Source: Streptococcus dysgalactiae subsp. dysgalactiae
GTDB taxonomy: Bacteria; Bacillota; Bacilli; Lactobacillales; Streptococcaceae
Reading direction: 5' to 3'
Length of the DNA stretch: 64,000 nt
Assembly (NCBI RefSeq): GCF_900459225.1
Contig: NZ_UHFH01000003.1
Span: 960,501 to 1,024,500, forward strand
This document shows positions 1-8,319 of the stretch, one piece after another; positions within the stretch are counted from its first letter, which is position 1, and every line of letters begins with the position of its first letter. The notes beneath the pieces are model-generated. The model was not told the DNA's origin and ran no database searches. It worked only from the letters and a program-made list of their open reading frames with translations. Made by a program: the position numbers and the translations under genes.

Positions 1-1412
1 TTAGTCAAAATTTAGGAAATGATAGTGTTGAATATATATGTAGTCAGATAGGAGTTTTTTCACATCATTCAGGTATACCTATGGGGATACGCATTGCTAT
101 AGAGTATGCTTTTTCAAAAAGTAAAATAAATAATGTAGTATGTACTTCAACCCTAGCACAAGGTGTAAACTTACCTATTAAATATTTGATTATTTCAAGT
201 GTGTATCAAGCAGGAGATGCAATAAAAGTTCGTGATTTTCAGAACTTGATAGGTAGAGCAGGAAGAGCTGGAAAATATACAGAAGGAACGATAATTTTAA
301 CAGAGCCAAATATTTATAAATCACCAAAAAATAAGTGGAAAAAACAAAACTATGAAAAATTATTAAATCCTATTAATACGGAGGGTTGTCAAAGCAATAT
401 TCTAAATATCATACAGTTTAAGTCAGTTGTTTCGACTAACTACAGAATTGGTGAAAAAGAATTTGATTTTTGGAGCATGATTATAGAGAGGTTTATCAAT
501 AATATAGAGTATAGAGCAAAAATAGGCGATATGTTATCGAATTTAAGGAAACAAAACAATCCTTATTTTAAGGATTTTAATTCTAAGATAAATCTAATTG
601 AAAAAACTCTAGTTGCTATTGAAAATTATATAGCTTCTATGTATGCTACTGAATTGGAGACTGATAGATTAGCTGAAAATACTTTTGGATATTTCTTAGG
701 TAATGAAGAGGAGCAAGGAAAAATAAAAGAATTATTTGCTTTAATAAAAACCAAGGTAACTGATAGTTCAGTAAAAACTGAAATAATTGCAAAAAACTCA
801 ATTGGATTATATCAATCTGAATTGTTAAAAAAATGGGTTCAGGAAAATATAGCTTTTATCCTTGCTTGCGAGAGAGAAGAAGATTTATTAAGTGTTTTAA
901 CTGATATTATAATAGTTTTTTCAAACAACAAGGAGATTAAAAGATTAAGTATAGGAAATCTAAACTATATTTCTCAACTATGGATTAAGGGCATTTCTTA
1001 TTTTCAAATATTGGAAAGTTGTACCGAAAAATCAATTAGTATCAAGAAAAGCGGTAAACTAAAACTAATTGATATGTCGGATATCATTTCTATTTGCGAT
1101 AATGGATTAGGGTATGAAACATCGATGATTTTAAATGCAATCAACAATATTCTCGAAGAATTAAATGGAGAAAAAACAGATGTACTAAATAAGCTGGTAA
1201 AGAGATTGAAATATGGTTTATCTCTTGAAAAAGAAATTAATATCTATGAATTAGGTTTTTCAGATAGAATTGTAGTTCAAGTTATTGGTCAAGAGATTAA
1301 TTCTATAAGTAAGAATCAGATTAGAAATGAAATCAAACAGAAATCAATTGACTTGAAAGGTATATTGACAGATTTTCCAAGTTACTATACTAAGTTAATT
1401 AGTGAAATGTAA
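1..1412 (+). CDS. Ski2/HamB-like superfamily 2 helicase, C-terminal part (5' end outside window)
   Basis: The frame is open from the first bases, so the gene starts upstream; the ATG at 81 is internal. Visible helicase motifs are an HHSGIP segment (about nt 63-80), TSTLAQGVNLP (motif V) and QNLIGRAGRAG (motif VI). Together they mark the second RecA domain of an SF2 DEAD/DEAH helicase of the Ski2-like type. About 340 residues without recognisable motifs follow. The gene is much richer in A+T than the core genes downstream, which fits horizontally acquired DNA, and it sits directly before a mobilization module. Helicases of this shape occur as the HamB subunit of Hachiman defence systems and as stand-alone element genes. 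The partner gene that would decide between these lies outside the window. Confidence 0.75.
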   Translation, partial: SQNLGNDSVEYICSQIGVFSHHSGIPMGIRIAIEYAFSKSKINNVVCTSTLAQGVNLPIKYLIISSVYQAGDAIKVRDFQNLIGRAGRAGKYTEGTIILTEPNIYKSPKNKWKKQNYEKLLNPINTEGCQSNILNIIQFKSVVSTNYRIGEKEFDFWSMIIERFINNIEYRAKIGDMLSNLRKQNNPYFKDFNSKINLIEKTLVAIENYIASMYATELETDRLAENTFGYFLGNEEEQGKIKELFALIKTKVTDSSVKTEIIAKNSIGLYQSELLKKWVQENIAFILACEREEDLLSVLTDIIIVFSNNKEIKRLSIGNLNYISQLWIKGISYFQILESCTEKSISIKKSGKLKLIDMSDIISICDNGLGYETSMILNAINNILEELNGEKTDVLNKLVKRLKYGLSLEKEINIYELGFSDRIVVQVIGQEINSISKNQIRNEIKQKSIDLKGILTDFPSYYTKLISEM

Positions 1413-1413
1413 A

Positions 1414-1500
1414 ATTAGTTTCTATGAAGCTTTAAAAGTTAAGATAATTGGTGATTCTAAAACTGGCAATCCGAATGTTTCTATAATTTATAAAGAGTAA
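1414..1500 (+). pseudogene. Possible C-terminal remnant of an unknown gene
   Basis: Immediately after the helicase stop, another frame reads 28 codons with protein-like composition (ISFYEALKVKIIGD, then KTGNPNVSIIYKE) to a TAA at 1498-1500. There is no start codon or ribosome site. It may be the tail of a gene whose body was replaced when the helicase was inserted. The product is not recognised and chance is possible. Confidence 0.25.
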
Positions 1501-1507
1501 CTTTTCC

Positions 1508-1532
1508 GAGAGCTATCCAGCTCTCTTTTTTT
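1508..1532 (+). terminator. Intrinsic terminator after the helicase
   Basis: A perfect 7-bp stem (GAGAGCT / AGCTCTC) with a 4-nt loop is followed by a run of T. It closes the helicase transcript before the mobilization module. Confidence 0.8.
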
Positions 1533-1840
1533 CTTACCTTCATTTCTAGGATGTGATATCTTTTCCAAATCATCCCTGCTATCCTAATATCATTCCTAAG
1601 AAAATCAAGTCTTGATTTTCTGCTGGGGGTTTGGGGGCGAAGCCACCAAGTTATCTTATCGTTGGCTGTCAAAACTGGAAGGTTTTTGTCGGCTGGCGAT
1701 ATGATTTTTTGGGTATTGTGACCACAATGCCTGAGCTCGCAAAGACCGAACAAGAAGAGAGTGAGGTCTTTAGGAAGCGTACTGACAATGTGAGGCAGCC
1801 TGACATTGTCAGACAAGTATAATGTTGAAAGGATAGTAGG
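1533..1840. other. Intergenic region upstream of mob genes, candidate oriT
   Basis: No convincing gene is present; overlapping short frames on both strands have no ribosome site and no family look. The stretch holds a G-rich patch (about 1623-1640), a near-palindrome at 1782-1812 and a TATAAT at 1818-1823, 18 bases before the first mob start. Its position directly ahead of relaxosome genes makes it the best oriT candidate in the window. This is inference from position and structure. Confidence 0.4.
1782..1812. repeat. 31-bp near-perfect inverted repeat upstream of mobilization genes
   Basis: The 10-bp arms CTGACAATGT and ACATTGTCAG are exact complements. The 11 bases between them (GAGGCAGCCTG) continue the symmetry as AGGC-A-GCCT with one G/G mismatch. 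It could be the hairpin of an oriT or an operator for the mob operon. Confidence 0.6.
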
Positions 1841-2200
1841 ATGGGACAAGAAATTAAGTTGATTCGTAAGCAATTTAGAATCACGAGACAAGAAGAAAAA
1901 CAGATAAAAGAAATGATGAGGGAACAAAAACTGGATAGTTTCTCAGAATTTCTTCGTCAAAATTTGTTGAAAAAGAATTATCAGGATAGAATTTTTGAAA
2001 GTTGGTTCTCCCTTTGGCAATCTCAAAAGTTTGAGCAGATTAGTCGAGATGTGTATGAAGTTTTGATTATTGCAAGAGAAAATCACCAAGTGACTCAAGA
2101 ACACGTTTTAATCTTATTGAGCTGCGTTCAAGAATTGATAGCGGAAGTCAATCAAGTACAACCACTCAGTCATGAGTTTCGTGAAAAATACATGAGATAG
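1841..2200 (+). CDS. Putative mobilization accessory protein (119 aa)
   Basis: A small charged protein with a basic N-terminal half (IRKQFRITRQEEKQIKE) resembling the ribbon-helix-helix style of relaxosome accessory proteins, followed by a helical C-terminal half. It is first in a tight operon with the MobC-like protein and the relaxase, and ends 9 bp before the next start. No exact family is recognised; a role in oriT binding or relaxase recruitment is inferred from context. Confidence 0.6.
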   Translation: MGQEIKLIRKQFRITRQEEKQIKEMMREQKLDSFSEFLRQNLLKKNYQDRIFESWFSLWQSQKFEQISRDVYEVLIIARENHQVTQEHVLILLSCVQELIAEVNQVQPLSHEFREKYMR

Positions 2201-2209
2201 GAGGCTACT

Positions 2210-2575
2210 ATGGTTTATCGATATCGCACTAATCTCAAAAAAGTATTTTTAACAGATTCAGAGTTACATCAATTGAATGAACGAATTGCTAAGAGTCATT
2301 GTCAAAATTTTTCAGTCTATGCCAGAAAAGTGTTGCTGAATCCCAATATGTCATTTGTCACCATTAACACGGATACCTATGACCAGTTAGTATTTGAATT
2401 GAGACGGATTGGAAATAACATCAATCAAATTGCGCGTGTTATTAATTACAGTCATCTTATTTCTCAAGAACAGCTGAATGAATTGCGTAAGGGGATTGGT
2501 GAGTTAGTTACAGAAGTCGAAAAAGAATTTCAAGTAAAGATTAAAAAATTAAAGGAGTTTCATGGTAGTCACTAA
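2210..2575 (+). CDS. MobC-like relaxosome protein (121 aa)
   Basis: The sequence LRRIGNNINQIARVIN (about residues 63-78) matches the core signature of bacterial MobC mobilization proteins, which bind beside nic and help the relaxase open oriT. The N-terminal part (RTNLKKVFLTDSELHQL) resembles a ribbon-helix-helix DNA-binding region. The ATG follows an AGGAGG-like site. The 3' end overlaps the relaxase start by 14 bp, which suggests translational coupling. Confidence 0.8.
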   Translation: MVYRYRTNLKKVFLTDSELHQLNERIAKSHCQNFSVYARKVLLNPNMSFVTINTDTYDQLVFELRRIGNNINQIARVINYSHLISQEQLNELRKGIGELVTEVEKEFQVKIKKLKEFHGSH

Positions 2576-4427
2576 ACACTTTGCGACACATGGAAAAAAA
2601 TATCGTAGGCGTTTAATTAAGTATATTCTCAATACTGATAAAACGGACAATTTGAAATTGGTATCTGATTTTGGCATGAGCAATTATTTAGACTTCCCTA
2701 GCTATGAAGAAATGGTAGAAATGTACAATGTCAACTTTACCAATAACGACAAGTTGTACGAATCTAGAAATGACCGACAAGAAAAACACCAGCAAAATAT
2801 TCATGCCCATCACCTCATCCAATCATTTTCTCCTGAAGATAATCTGACACCTGAAGAAATTAACCGTATTGGTTACGAGACTATGATGGAATTGACAGGA
2901 GGTCGCTTTAAGTTTATCGTAGCGACTCATACAGACAAAGATCATACCCACAACCATATCTTAGTCAATGCCATAGACAGTAATTCAGATAAAAAATTGA
3001 TATGGAATTATGCCTTAGAACGAAATTTACGTATGATTTCAGACCGTATTTCTAAAATGGCGGGGGCAAAAATTATCGAGAAACGTTACTCCTACCGTGA
3101 CTATCAAAAATATAGGCAGTCTAGTCATAAATTTGAATTGAAAAAACGTCTGTATTTTTTGATGCAACAGTCAAAGTCCTTTGATGATTTTTTAGAAAAA
3201 GCGGTGCAGTTACATGTTTATATTGATTTTAGTCAGAAGCATAGTCGATTCATGATGACAGATAGAGCAATGACAAAACCAATTCGAGGACGCCAACTCA
3301 GCAAACGAGATTTATATGATAAAGAATTTTTTAGAACGCATTTTGCTAAGCAAGAGATTGAAAGTCGTTTAGAATTTTTGTTGAACCGTGTCAATTCTTT
3401 AGAAGAGTTACTGACAAAAGCGAAAGAATTGAATCTAACCATTGACTTAAAACAAAAGAATGTAACCTTCATACTTGAAAAAAATGGAAAGCAGATAAGT
3501 CTGAATCATAAAAAAATAAGTGACAAGAAATTATATGATGTCAATTTTTTTCAAGATTACTTTAAAAATAAGGAAGTCGGTGATTCAGAAGGATTAGAGA
3601 ATTTACAGGAGCAGTACCATACTTTTCAAGAAGAACGAGATAAGGATAAAGTATCCACTGAAGAGATTGAGGAAGCCTTTGAAACATTTAAGGAAAAACG
3701 AGATGCCGTTCACGAATTTGAAGTGGAACTTGCAGAACATCAAATTAAGAAGTTAGTTGATGAGGGCGTTTATATCAAGGTGTCTTTTGGTATAAAGCAG
3801 AGCGGTTTTATTTTTATTCCCAACTATCAATTAGATATTCTTGAAGAAGAGAATCAGACAAAATATAAAGTCTATATCTGTGAGACAACCTCATACTTTG
3901 TCTATAACAAAGAGCATTCGGATAAGAATCAGTATATAAAAGGACGAACCTTGATTAGACAGCTAACCAACGATAGTCGAGTAATACCATACAGAAGATC
4001 GACTGTTGAGCGACTTCAAGAAAAGTTTTCTGATATTAACCTCTTGATTGAGTTAACAGAGACAGACAAAAAATACCAGGACGTTAAAGACGAACTGGTT
4101 GTAGAAATAGCAGAGCTAGACATCAAACTGACTCAAACAAATGAAAAAATCGCCACCTTAAACAAGATGGCAGAAGTGCTTATCAATTTGAAGAGTGATG
4201 AAACGAGCAGTCGAAAACTAGCAAAGTATGACTTTTCAAAACTTAATTTGACGGAATCAATCACACTAAAACAGGTGAATGACGAAATAAGAGTACTGCA
4301 AGAGGAATTAGGACATTATCTTGATGAGTATGAAGGATTAGCTAGAAGATTGGAGATGTTTGTGAGCTTGTTAAATAAAGAAAATACACTTGAGCTAGAA
4401 AATCGGGATGATATTTCTTTGGTATGA
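2562..4427 (+). CDS. Relaxase/mobilization nuclease, MOBP-like (621 aa)
   Basis: DNA-nicking transesterase that starts conjugal transfer at oriT. The metal-binding histidine motif is clear at residues 123-132 (HTDKDHTHNH), and a second His-rich stretch lies at 81-84. The nuclease domain occupies roughly the first 200 residues. The remainder is charged and helical, with coiled-coil-like stretches near residues 340-400 and 500-600. The length suits streptococcal integrative-element relaxases. The start is an ATG behind AAAGGAG inside the end of the mobC-like gene. The frame is intact, so the protein may be functional. No coupling protein or type IV secretion genes are visible, so a helper element may be required, or those genes lie before the window. 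Confidence 0.85.
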   Translation: MVVTKHFATHGKKYRRRLIKYILNTDKTDNLKLVSDFGMSNYLDFPSYEEMVEMYNVNFTNNDKLYESRNDRQEKHQQNIHAHHLIQSFSPEDNLTPEEINRIGYETMMELTGGRFKFIVATHTDKDHTHNHILVNAIDSNSDKKLIWNYALERNLRMISDRISKMAGAKIIEKRYSYRDYQKYRQSSHKFELKKRLYFLMQQSKSFDDFLEKAVQLHVYIDFSQKHSRFMMTDRAMTKPIRGRQLSKRDLYDKEFFRTHFAKQEIESRLEFLLNRVNSLEELLTKAKELNLTIDLKQKNVTFILEKNGKQISLNHKKISDKKLYDVNFFQDYFKNKEVGDSEGLENLQEQYHTFQEERDKDKVSTEEIEEAFETFKEKRDAVHEFEVELAEHQIKKLVDEGVYIKVSFGIKQSGFIFIPNYQLDILEEENQTKYKVYICETTSYFVYNKEHSDKNQYIKGRTLIRQLTNDSRVIPYRRSTVERLQEKFSDINLLIELTETDKKYQDVKDELVVEIAELDIKLTQTNEKIATLNKMAEVLINLKSDETSSRKLAKYDFSKLNLTESITLKQVNDEIRVLQEELGHYLDEYEGLARRLEMFVSLLNKENTLELENRDDISLV

Positions 4428-4578
4428 TTCATTTTTTAAGGAATAAATTCATACCATAGGTCGTTATCCTAGTTAAAAAAGATATAACCAATAACTATAT
4501 CAAATCATTAGAAATATATAATTTACTCTTATAGTATTGTTTGGTAAACTATTTCAAAATTTATATGAGGTGATGTCT

Positions 4579-5698
4579 ATGGTTAAGAAGTATTTTGAGC
4601 ATGTTGGTTCCTTTTTACGTCCTGAAGAATTAAAGGTAGCGAGACAACAATTTGATAATGGTGATATTTCCAAGGAAGCATTAAAAGAAGTTGAAGATAA
4701 AGCTATTATCGAGTTGGTGGATAAACAGGTTGCGGCAGGTCTTGATAAAATTACTGATGGTGAATTTCGTCGTTCTTACTGGCATTTAGATAATTTTTGA
4801 GGATTTGATGGTGTATCACATGAGCATTTTGGTCGTGGTTACCTATTTCACGATGAAGAAACTCGAGATGATACCGCTGTTTTGCGTGGGAAATTAGGGT
4901 TTACAAAAGAAAAACATCCTTTTATCTCTCATTATGAGTTTTACAAGAAAATAGCTGATGATAAAGGAGTTGAAGCTAAAATTACGATTCCAGCTCCAGC
5001 ACAATTTTTGGCGGAATTGGAACGAGGAAAGAATGCTAATTCTATCGGTGATTTTTATCAAGATAGAGGCACATTTTTAACGGATATAGCGAGAGTGTAC
5101 AGGGAAGAAATTTTAGCACTTTACGAAGCTGGTGTCAGAACAATTCAACTGGACGATTGTACGTGGGGCATGTTAATTGATGAGGATTACTGGCAAACAA
5201 GACAAAGAGAAGGATTGAGTAAGCAAGACGTTATTGAAGATTACCCTTTTGTTAATAACAATGCTATCAAAGATCTACCAAATGATTTGACGATCAATAC
5301 ACATGTATGTAGAGGAAATTACCATTCAACTTATGCTTCTAAAGGGCCTTATAATGATGTTGCGGAAGCCTTCTTTGCTCGAGAAAATGCAGAGACTTAT
5401 TTCTTGGAATTTGATGATGAACGTTCTGGGGGGGGTTGAACCATTAAGCCATTTACCAGAGGAAAAAGTTGCAGTTCTAGGACTTATTACTTCAAAAAAT
5501 GGGAAATTGGAGGATAAAGAAGCTGTTATCAAACGAATCCAAGAAGCTAAGCAGTATCTGCCACTAAAAAACTTATGGCTATCAACGCAATGTGGATTTG
5601 CATCAACCGAAGAAGGTAATATCCTAACTGAAGAGGATCAATGGAAGAAACTAGCTTTAGTGAAAGAAATCATTGATGACGTTTGGAAAGAAGATTAA
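4579..5698 (+). pseudogene. Broken cobalamin-independent methionine synthase family gene (MetE C-domain type)
   Basis: The reading frame begins at the ATG at 4579 behind GAGGTG and encodes the one-domain MetE-like family (about 370 aa; motifs HVGSFLRP, DGEFRR, IQLDDCTWG, STQCGFAS). Two lesions break it. TGA at 4798-4800 stands where the context (YWHLDNF-stop-GFDG) calls for Trp, and a run of eight G at 5428-5435 shifts the frame, where seven G would restore SGGVEPLSHL. The protein would transfer methyl groups from a folate or other donor to homocysteine. It lies between the relaxase and an IS200 copy. It is read as a decaying cargo gene; slippage in the G run cannot rescue the nonsense codon. 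Confidence 0.85.
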
Positions 5699-5715
5699 GT
5701 CCACTTGAATCATGG

Positions 5716-6445
5716 CCACCCGTCCAACGGGTGGTTTGAACAGGGGCTATAAGCCCATATCACCAGCCAGCGTCTAAAGACGCTGGCTTTCACTTTGTTC
5801 AAGCCTAATCGCTCTTGACTCGTCACTTGCCTCTTAAAGAGGCGTTGGTATTACTTACCATCATCCCTAAAGGGATCTTCATATTCTTTTACGCTCAATT
5901 GATCTAAGGCTATATCATGTTTTTCTTGTTCTTGAATATATTTTTTGATAGTGGCTTCGTTCAGACCAACTGTGCTCACATAATATCCCTCAGCCCAAAA
6001 ATGGCGATTTCCAAACTTATATTTGAGATTGGCGTGTTTATCAAACATCATCAAGGCACTCTTACCTTTTAAGTAACCCATGAAACTTGAAACACTAATT
6101 CGTGGAGGAATACTTACTAACATGTGAACATGGTCTGGCATTAAATGACCTTCTATAATTTCAACTCCTTTATAACTACATAAGCGTCGAAGAATGTCTC
6201 CTAAACTACTTCTATATTGATTATAGATGATTTTTCGTCTATACTTAGGGCTAAACACTATGTGGTAGAACACATCCACTTTGTGTGTGATAAACTATGT
6301 GCCTTTTGTGTCATATTTTGCTCCTTTCGCTTTACATTAGGCTTGAACACCTTTATTGTATCGCGTTTGGAGTTTTTTTGGTATAACCTTCGATGCGCAC
6401 CCGCATAGCGGGTGGTTTATTTGTTTCGCACCTACGGAGCGAAAC
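5716..6445 (-). mobile_element. IS200/IS605-family insertion sequence (tnpA only)
   Basis: A minus-strand TnpA gene is flanked by subterminal hairpins instead of inverted repeats, as in IS200 elements. Right-end hairpins are at 5716-5734, 5744-5756, 5765-5788 and 5829-5843; left-end hairpins are at 6398-6414 and 6423-6445. Exact cleavage points cannot be set from one copy, so the borders are approximate. There is no tnpB. It sits between the broken methionine synthase gene and the fructose operon. Confidence 0.75.
5851..6314 (-). pseudogene. tnpA: IS200-type transposase TnpA, frameshifted near its start
   Basis: Y1 (HUH) transposase that moves single-stranded DNA. The HUH motif lies in GHLMPDHVHMLV and the catalytic Tyr in the segment AEGYYVSTVG. 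The natural start is the ATG at 6314-6312 behind AAAGGAG, giving MTQKAHSLSHTKWMC, but that frame then stops at TAG. The rest of the protein (FYHIVFSPKYRRK onward) is in the next frame, consistent with loss of one base near 6265-6270. A GTG at 6279 opens the downstream frame but has no good ribosome site, so the copy is probably inactive. Confidence 0.8.
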
Positions 6446-6473
6446 GGACTTAAAGTCACATAATAAAAATTTC

Positions 6474-6503
6474 AAAACACCTGTGCTGGAGCGTAGGTGT
6501 TTT
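6474..6503 (-). terminator. Intrinsic terminator of the rpiR-type regulator
   Basis: AAAACACCT (6474-6482) pairs with AGGTGTTTT (6495-6503). On the minus strand it follows the regulator stop, and the A/T flanks give the U-run. Confidence 0.65.
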
Positions 6504-6517
6504 AGAATGGTTAGCAT

Positions 6518-7273
6518 TTACGCTTTCATATTTACTGCTAGAGTATCTAAAAGTAGCCTCATAATAATATAAAGTGGCAGTCTTGAATGGACCTCGAAAT
6601 CAGGAAAATAGGTTAATTCTGTCTTAAACCCATATAATTGATAATCCGTTAGTTTTCCGAGATTTCCAGCTTGATTGGAACTAATTAAAACACTGGGTAT
6701 CAGTCGTTCTTGACAGTTGCTAGCAGCATTTTGTAAAGAGTGCGTCTCACCATTTAGTGAAATAAAGATGACACACGTTTTTGTATCTAAACGTTTGCTA
6801 ATGGTACGAATGATATTGGGATCGGTGTAGAGTTCAGTATAGATGCCTAATAGCAACAATTTAGTTTGCATTTCTGTTCCCAATAATTCTGAAAAACCAC
6901 GTGCAAAAATGATGACTTTTTCTGTATCTAGTAAGAGATCCACCACGTTATTGAGAGTTTTTAAATCTAGCATATTCAATGTTCGAGTAACTTCCTGGTA
7001 ACTCTTTAAAATTGAAATCTTAGTTTCGTCATTCAATAGAGGTTCTGTTAGGATATTTAATTCATCCTGAGCATTATTGGCCATACTGTGTTTAAAATCT
7101 ACAAAGCCACGATACCCCTTTTTTTGAAGCGTTCTTGTAATAGTAGCGGTAGAAACACTGATAATCTCTCCGACTTCGGATATATTGAGGTTGATAATTT
7201 CTTGAAAATGCTCATTTAAATAGTCCCAAGTGTAAGTCTCGGTTTGTGTTAGTTGTTTTTTTGATGTCGTCAT
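6518..7273 (-). CDS. RpiR/MurR-family transcriptional regulator (251 aa)
   Basis: It has an N-terminal RpiR helix-turn-helix (about residues 1-75, including SEVGEIISVSTATITRTLQKKGYRG) and a C-terminal SIS sugar-phosphate-binding domain (about 110-245, including VIIFARGFSELLG and VIFISLNGETHSL). The ATG at 7273 follows GGAG at the right distance; an in-frame start 27 bp upstream lacks a ribosome site. The gene is divergent from the fructose-type PTS operon. By context it senses a sugar phosphate, probably fructose 1-phosphate or similar, and controls that operon. Whether it activates or represses is not visible. Confidence 0.85.
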   Translation of the reverse strand: MTTSKKQLTQTETYTWDYLNEHFQEIINLNISEVGEIISVSTATITRTLQKKGYRGFVDFKHSMANNAQDELNILTEPLLNDETKISILKSYQEVTRTLNMLDLKTLNNVVDLLLDTEKVIIFARGFSELLGTEMQTKLLLLGIYTELYTDPNIIRTISKRLDTKTCVIFISLNGETHSLQNAASNCQERLIPSVLISSNQAGNLGKLTDYQLYGFKTELTYFPDFEVHSRLPLYIIMRLLLDTLAVNMKA

Positions 7274-7298
7274 ATATTCTCCGAAAGTAATGTAAAGC

Positions 7299-7325
7299 AT
7301 TTCAATATTGCTTGAATATCAGAAA
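7299..7325. promoter_or_regulatory. Candidate operator in the rpiR / fruK divergent region
   Basis: An imperfect inverted repeat, TTTCAATATT and AATATCAGAAA around GCTTG, lies upstream of both divergent genes. It is a plausible site for the RpiR-type regulator; assignment is by position only. Confidence 0.35.
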
Positions 7326-7386
7326 ACCCTTACAAGTTATTTGTGTTATTTTAATGATAATAAAAAAATAAAAGAGTGGTGATTTT

Positions 7387-8319
7387 ATGTCGGTCTATAC
7401 TTGCACAATGAATCTAGCGATAGATATGTTTATTCAGACAGAAGATATGGAGGATAAAAAAGTTAATAGGACCATCTATGATGAGTTACAAGCAAATGGT
7501 AAAGGGGTTAACGTATCAATTATTTTAAAAAAACTCGGTATTGATAGTACGCCTTTAGGATTTAAAGCTGGTTTTACAGGTGATTTTATCGAAGATGAGT
7601 TAAAAAAACAAGCTATTTTGTCAAATTTTGTCAAAGTAGATGGAACGACTAGGATAAATGTATTCACTCAGGTCATGTCAAAAAATCAGGAATTCAAATT
7701 GGTTAACCAGGGTCCAATCATATTAGAAAAATCTCAAGGGGAACTATTAAAGCAATTTGAATCCTTAAATCCAGATGACTTCTTGATTGTATCGGGAAGC
7801 TTGCCAAGAGGAATCTCTTCAGAGATCTTTTTAAAGATTGGTAAAATTTGTCAGAAAAAAGGGATAAATCTCATTTATGATATTAGCGATCCAAAACTAA
7901 TTGAGTGTTTATCTTTTAAACCATATTTAATTAAGCCAAACGACGAAGAAATATCGGAATGGTTTCACCTAGAAGATCCGTCATTGAATGATTTAATCGA
8001 AAAAGGAAAACTCCTTCAAGAAAAAGGGGCGAAAAATGTTCTCATTTCATTGGGAGGAAGTGGATGTCTTCTGATAAGCGATTCTGTCTATTTTGCAAAT
8101 GCACCAAGCGGAATAGTTGTTAATACAGCTTGTGCGGGAGATACACTTTTGGGAACATTTCTTGCCAATAAATTGAAGGGACACTCCGAAGTGGAATGTC
8201 TTGCTCAAGCAGTAGCAGCAGGCTCATCGACCGCCTTTCGACCAGGACTTACAGATTTTACTGATGTTGAATTATTAAAAAAACAAATCAAAATTAAGGA
8301 GATTACAGATGGTTTATAA
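7387..8319 (+). CDS. fruK: PfkB-family sugar-phosphate kinase, probably 1-phosphofructokinase (310 aa)
   Basis: It phosphorylates a ketohexose monophosphate to the bisphosphate in the cytoplasm. The PfkB N-terminal signature is NGKGVNVS (about residues 37-44), and the C-terminal ATP/anion-hole motif is ACAGDTLLG, whose Asp is the catalytic base. The length is typical of FruK/LacC kinases. It overlaps the EIIBC gene by 11 bp. With a fructose-class PTS alongside, fructose 1-phosphate is the likely substrate. A tagatose-6-phosphate kinase activity cannot be excluded by sequence alone, but a true lacC is present in the next operon. Confidence 0.8.
   Translation: MSVYTCTMNLAIDMFIQTEDMEDKKVNRTIYDELQANGKGVNVSIILKKLGIDSTPLGFKAGFTGDFIEDELKKQAILSNFVKVDGTTRINVFTQVMSKNQEFKLVNQGPIILEKSQGELLKQFESLNPDDFLIVSGSLPRGISSEIFLKIGKICQKKGINLIYDISDPKLIECLSFKPYLIKPNDEEISEWFHLEDPSLNDLIEKGKLLQEKGAKNVLISLGGSGCLLISDSVYFANAPSGIVVNTACAGDTLLGTFLANKLKGHSEVECLAQAVAAGSSTAFRPGLTDFTDVELLKKQIKIKEITDGL

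Noticed and set aside
81..1412. ATG at 81 as the start of a complete 443-aa gene
   Set aside because: The same frame is open to the window edge and contains a helicase motif (HHSGIP) upstream of that ATG.
1481..1927. 148-aa minus-strand frame and overlapping short frames over the region before the mob genes
   Set aside because: No ribosome site, low-complexity start, and it overlaps the terminator and the first mob gene. Structure here is better explained as a non-coding control or transfer region.
5700..5850. Several short hairpins suspected to be a CRISPR or repeat array
   Set aside because: The stems differ in sequence and spacing, and they fit the subterminal hairpins of the adjacent IS200 copy.
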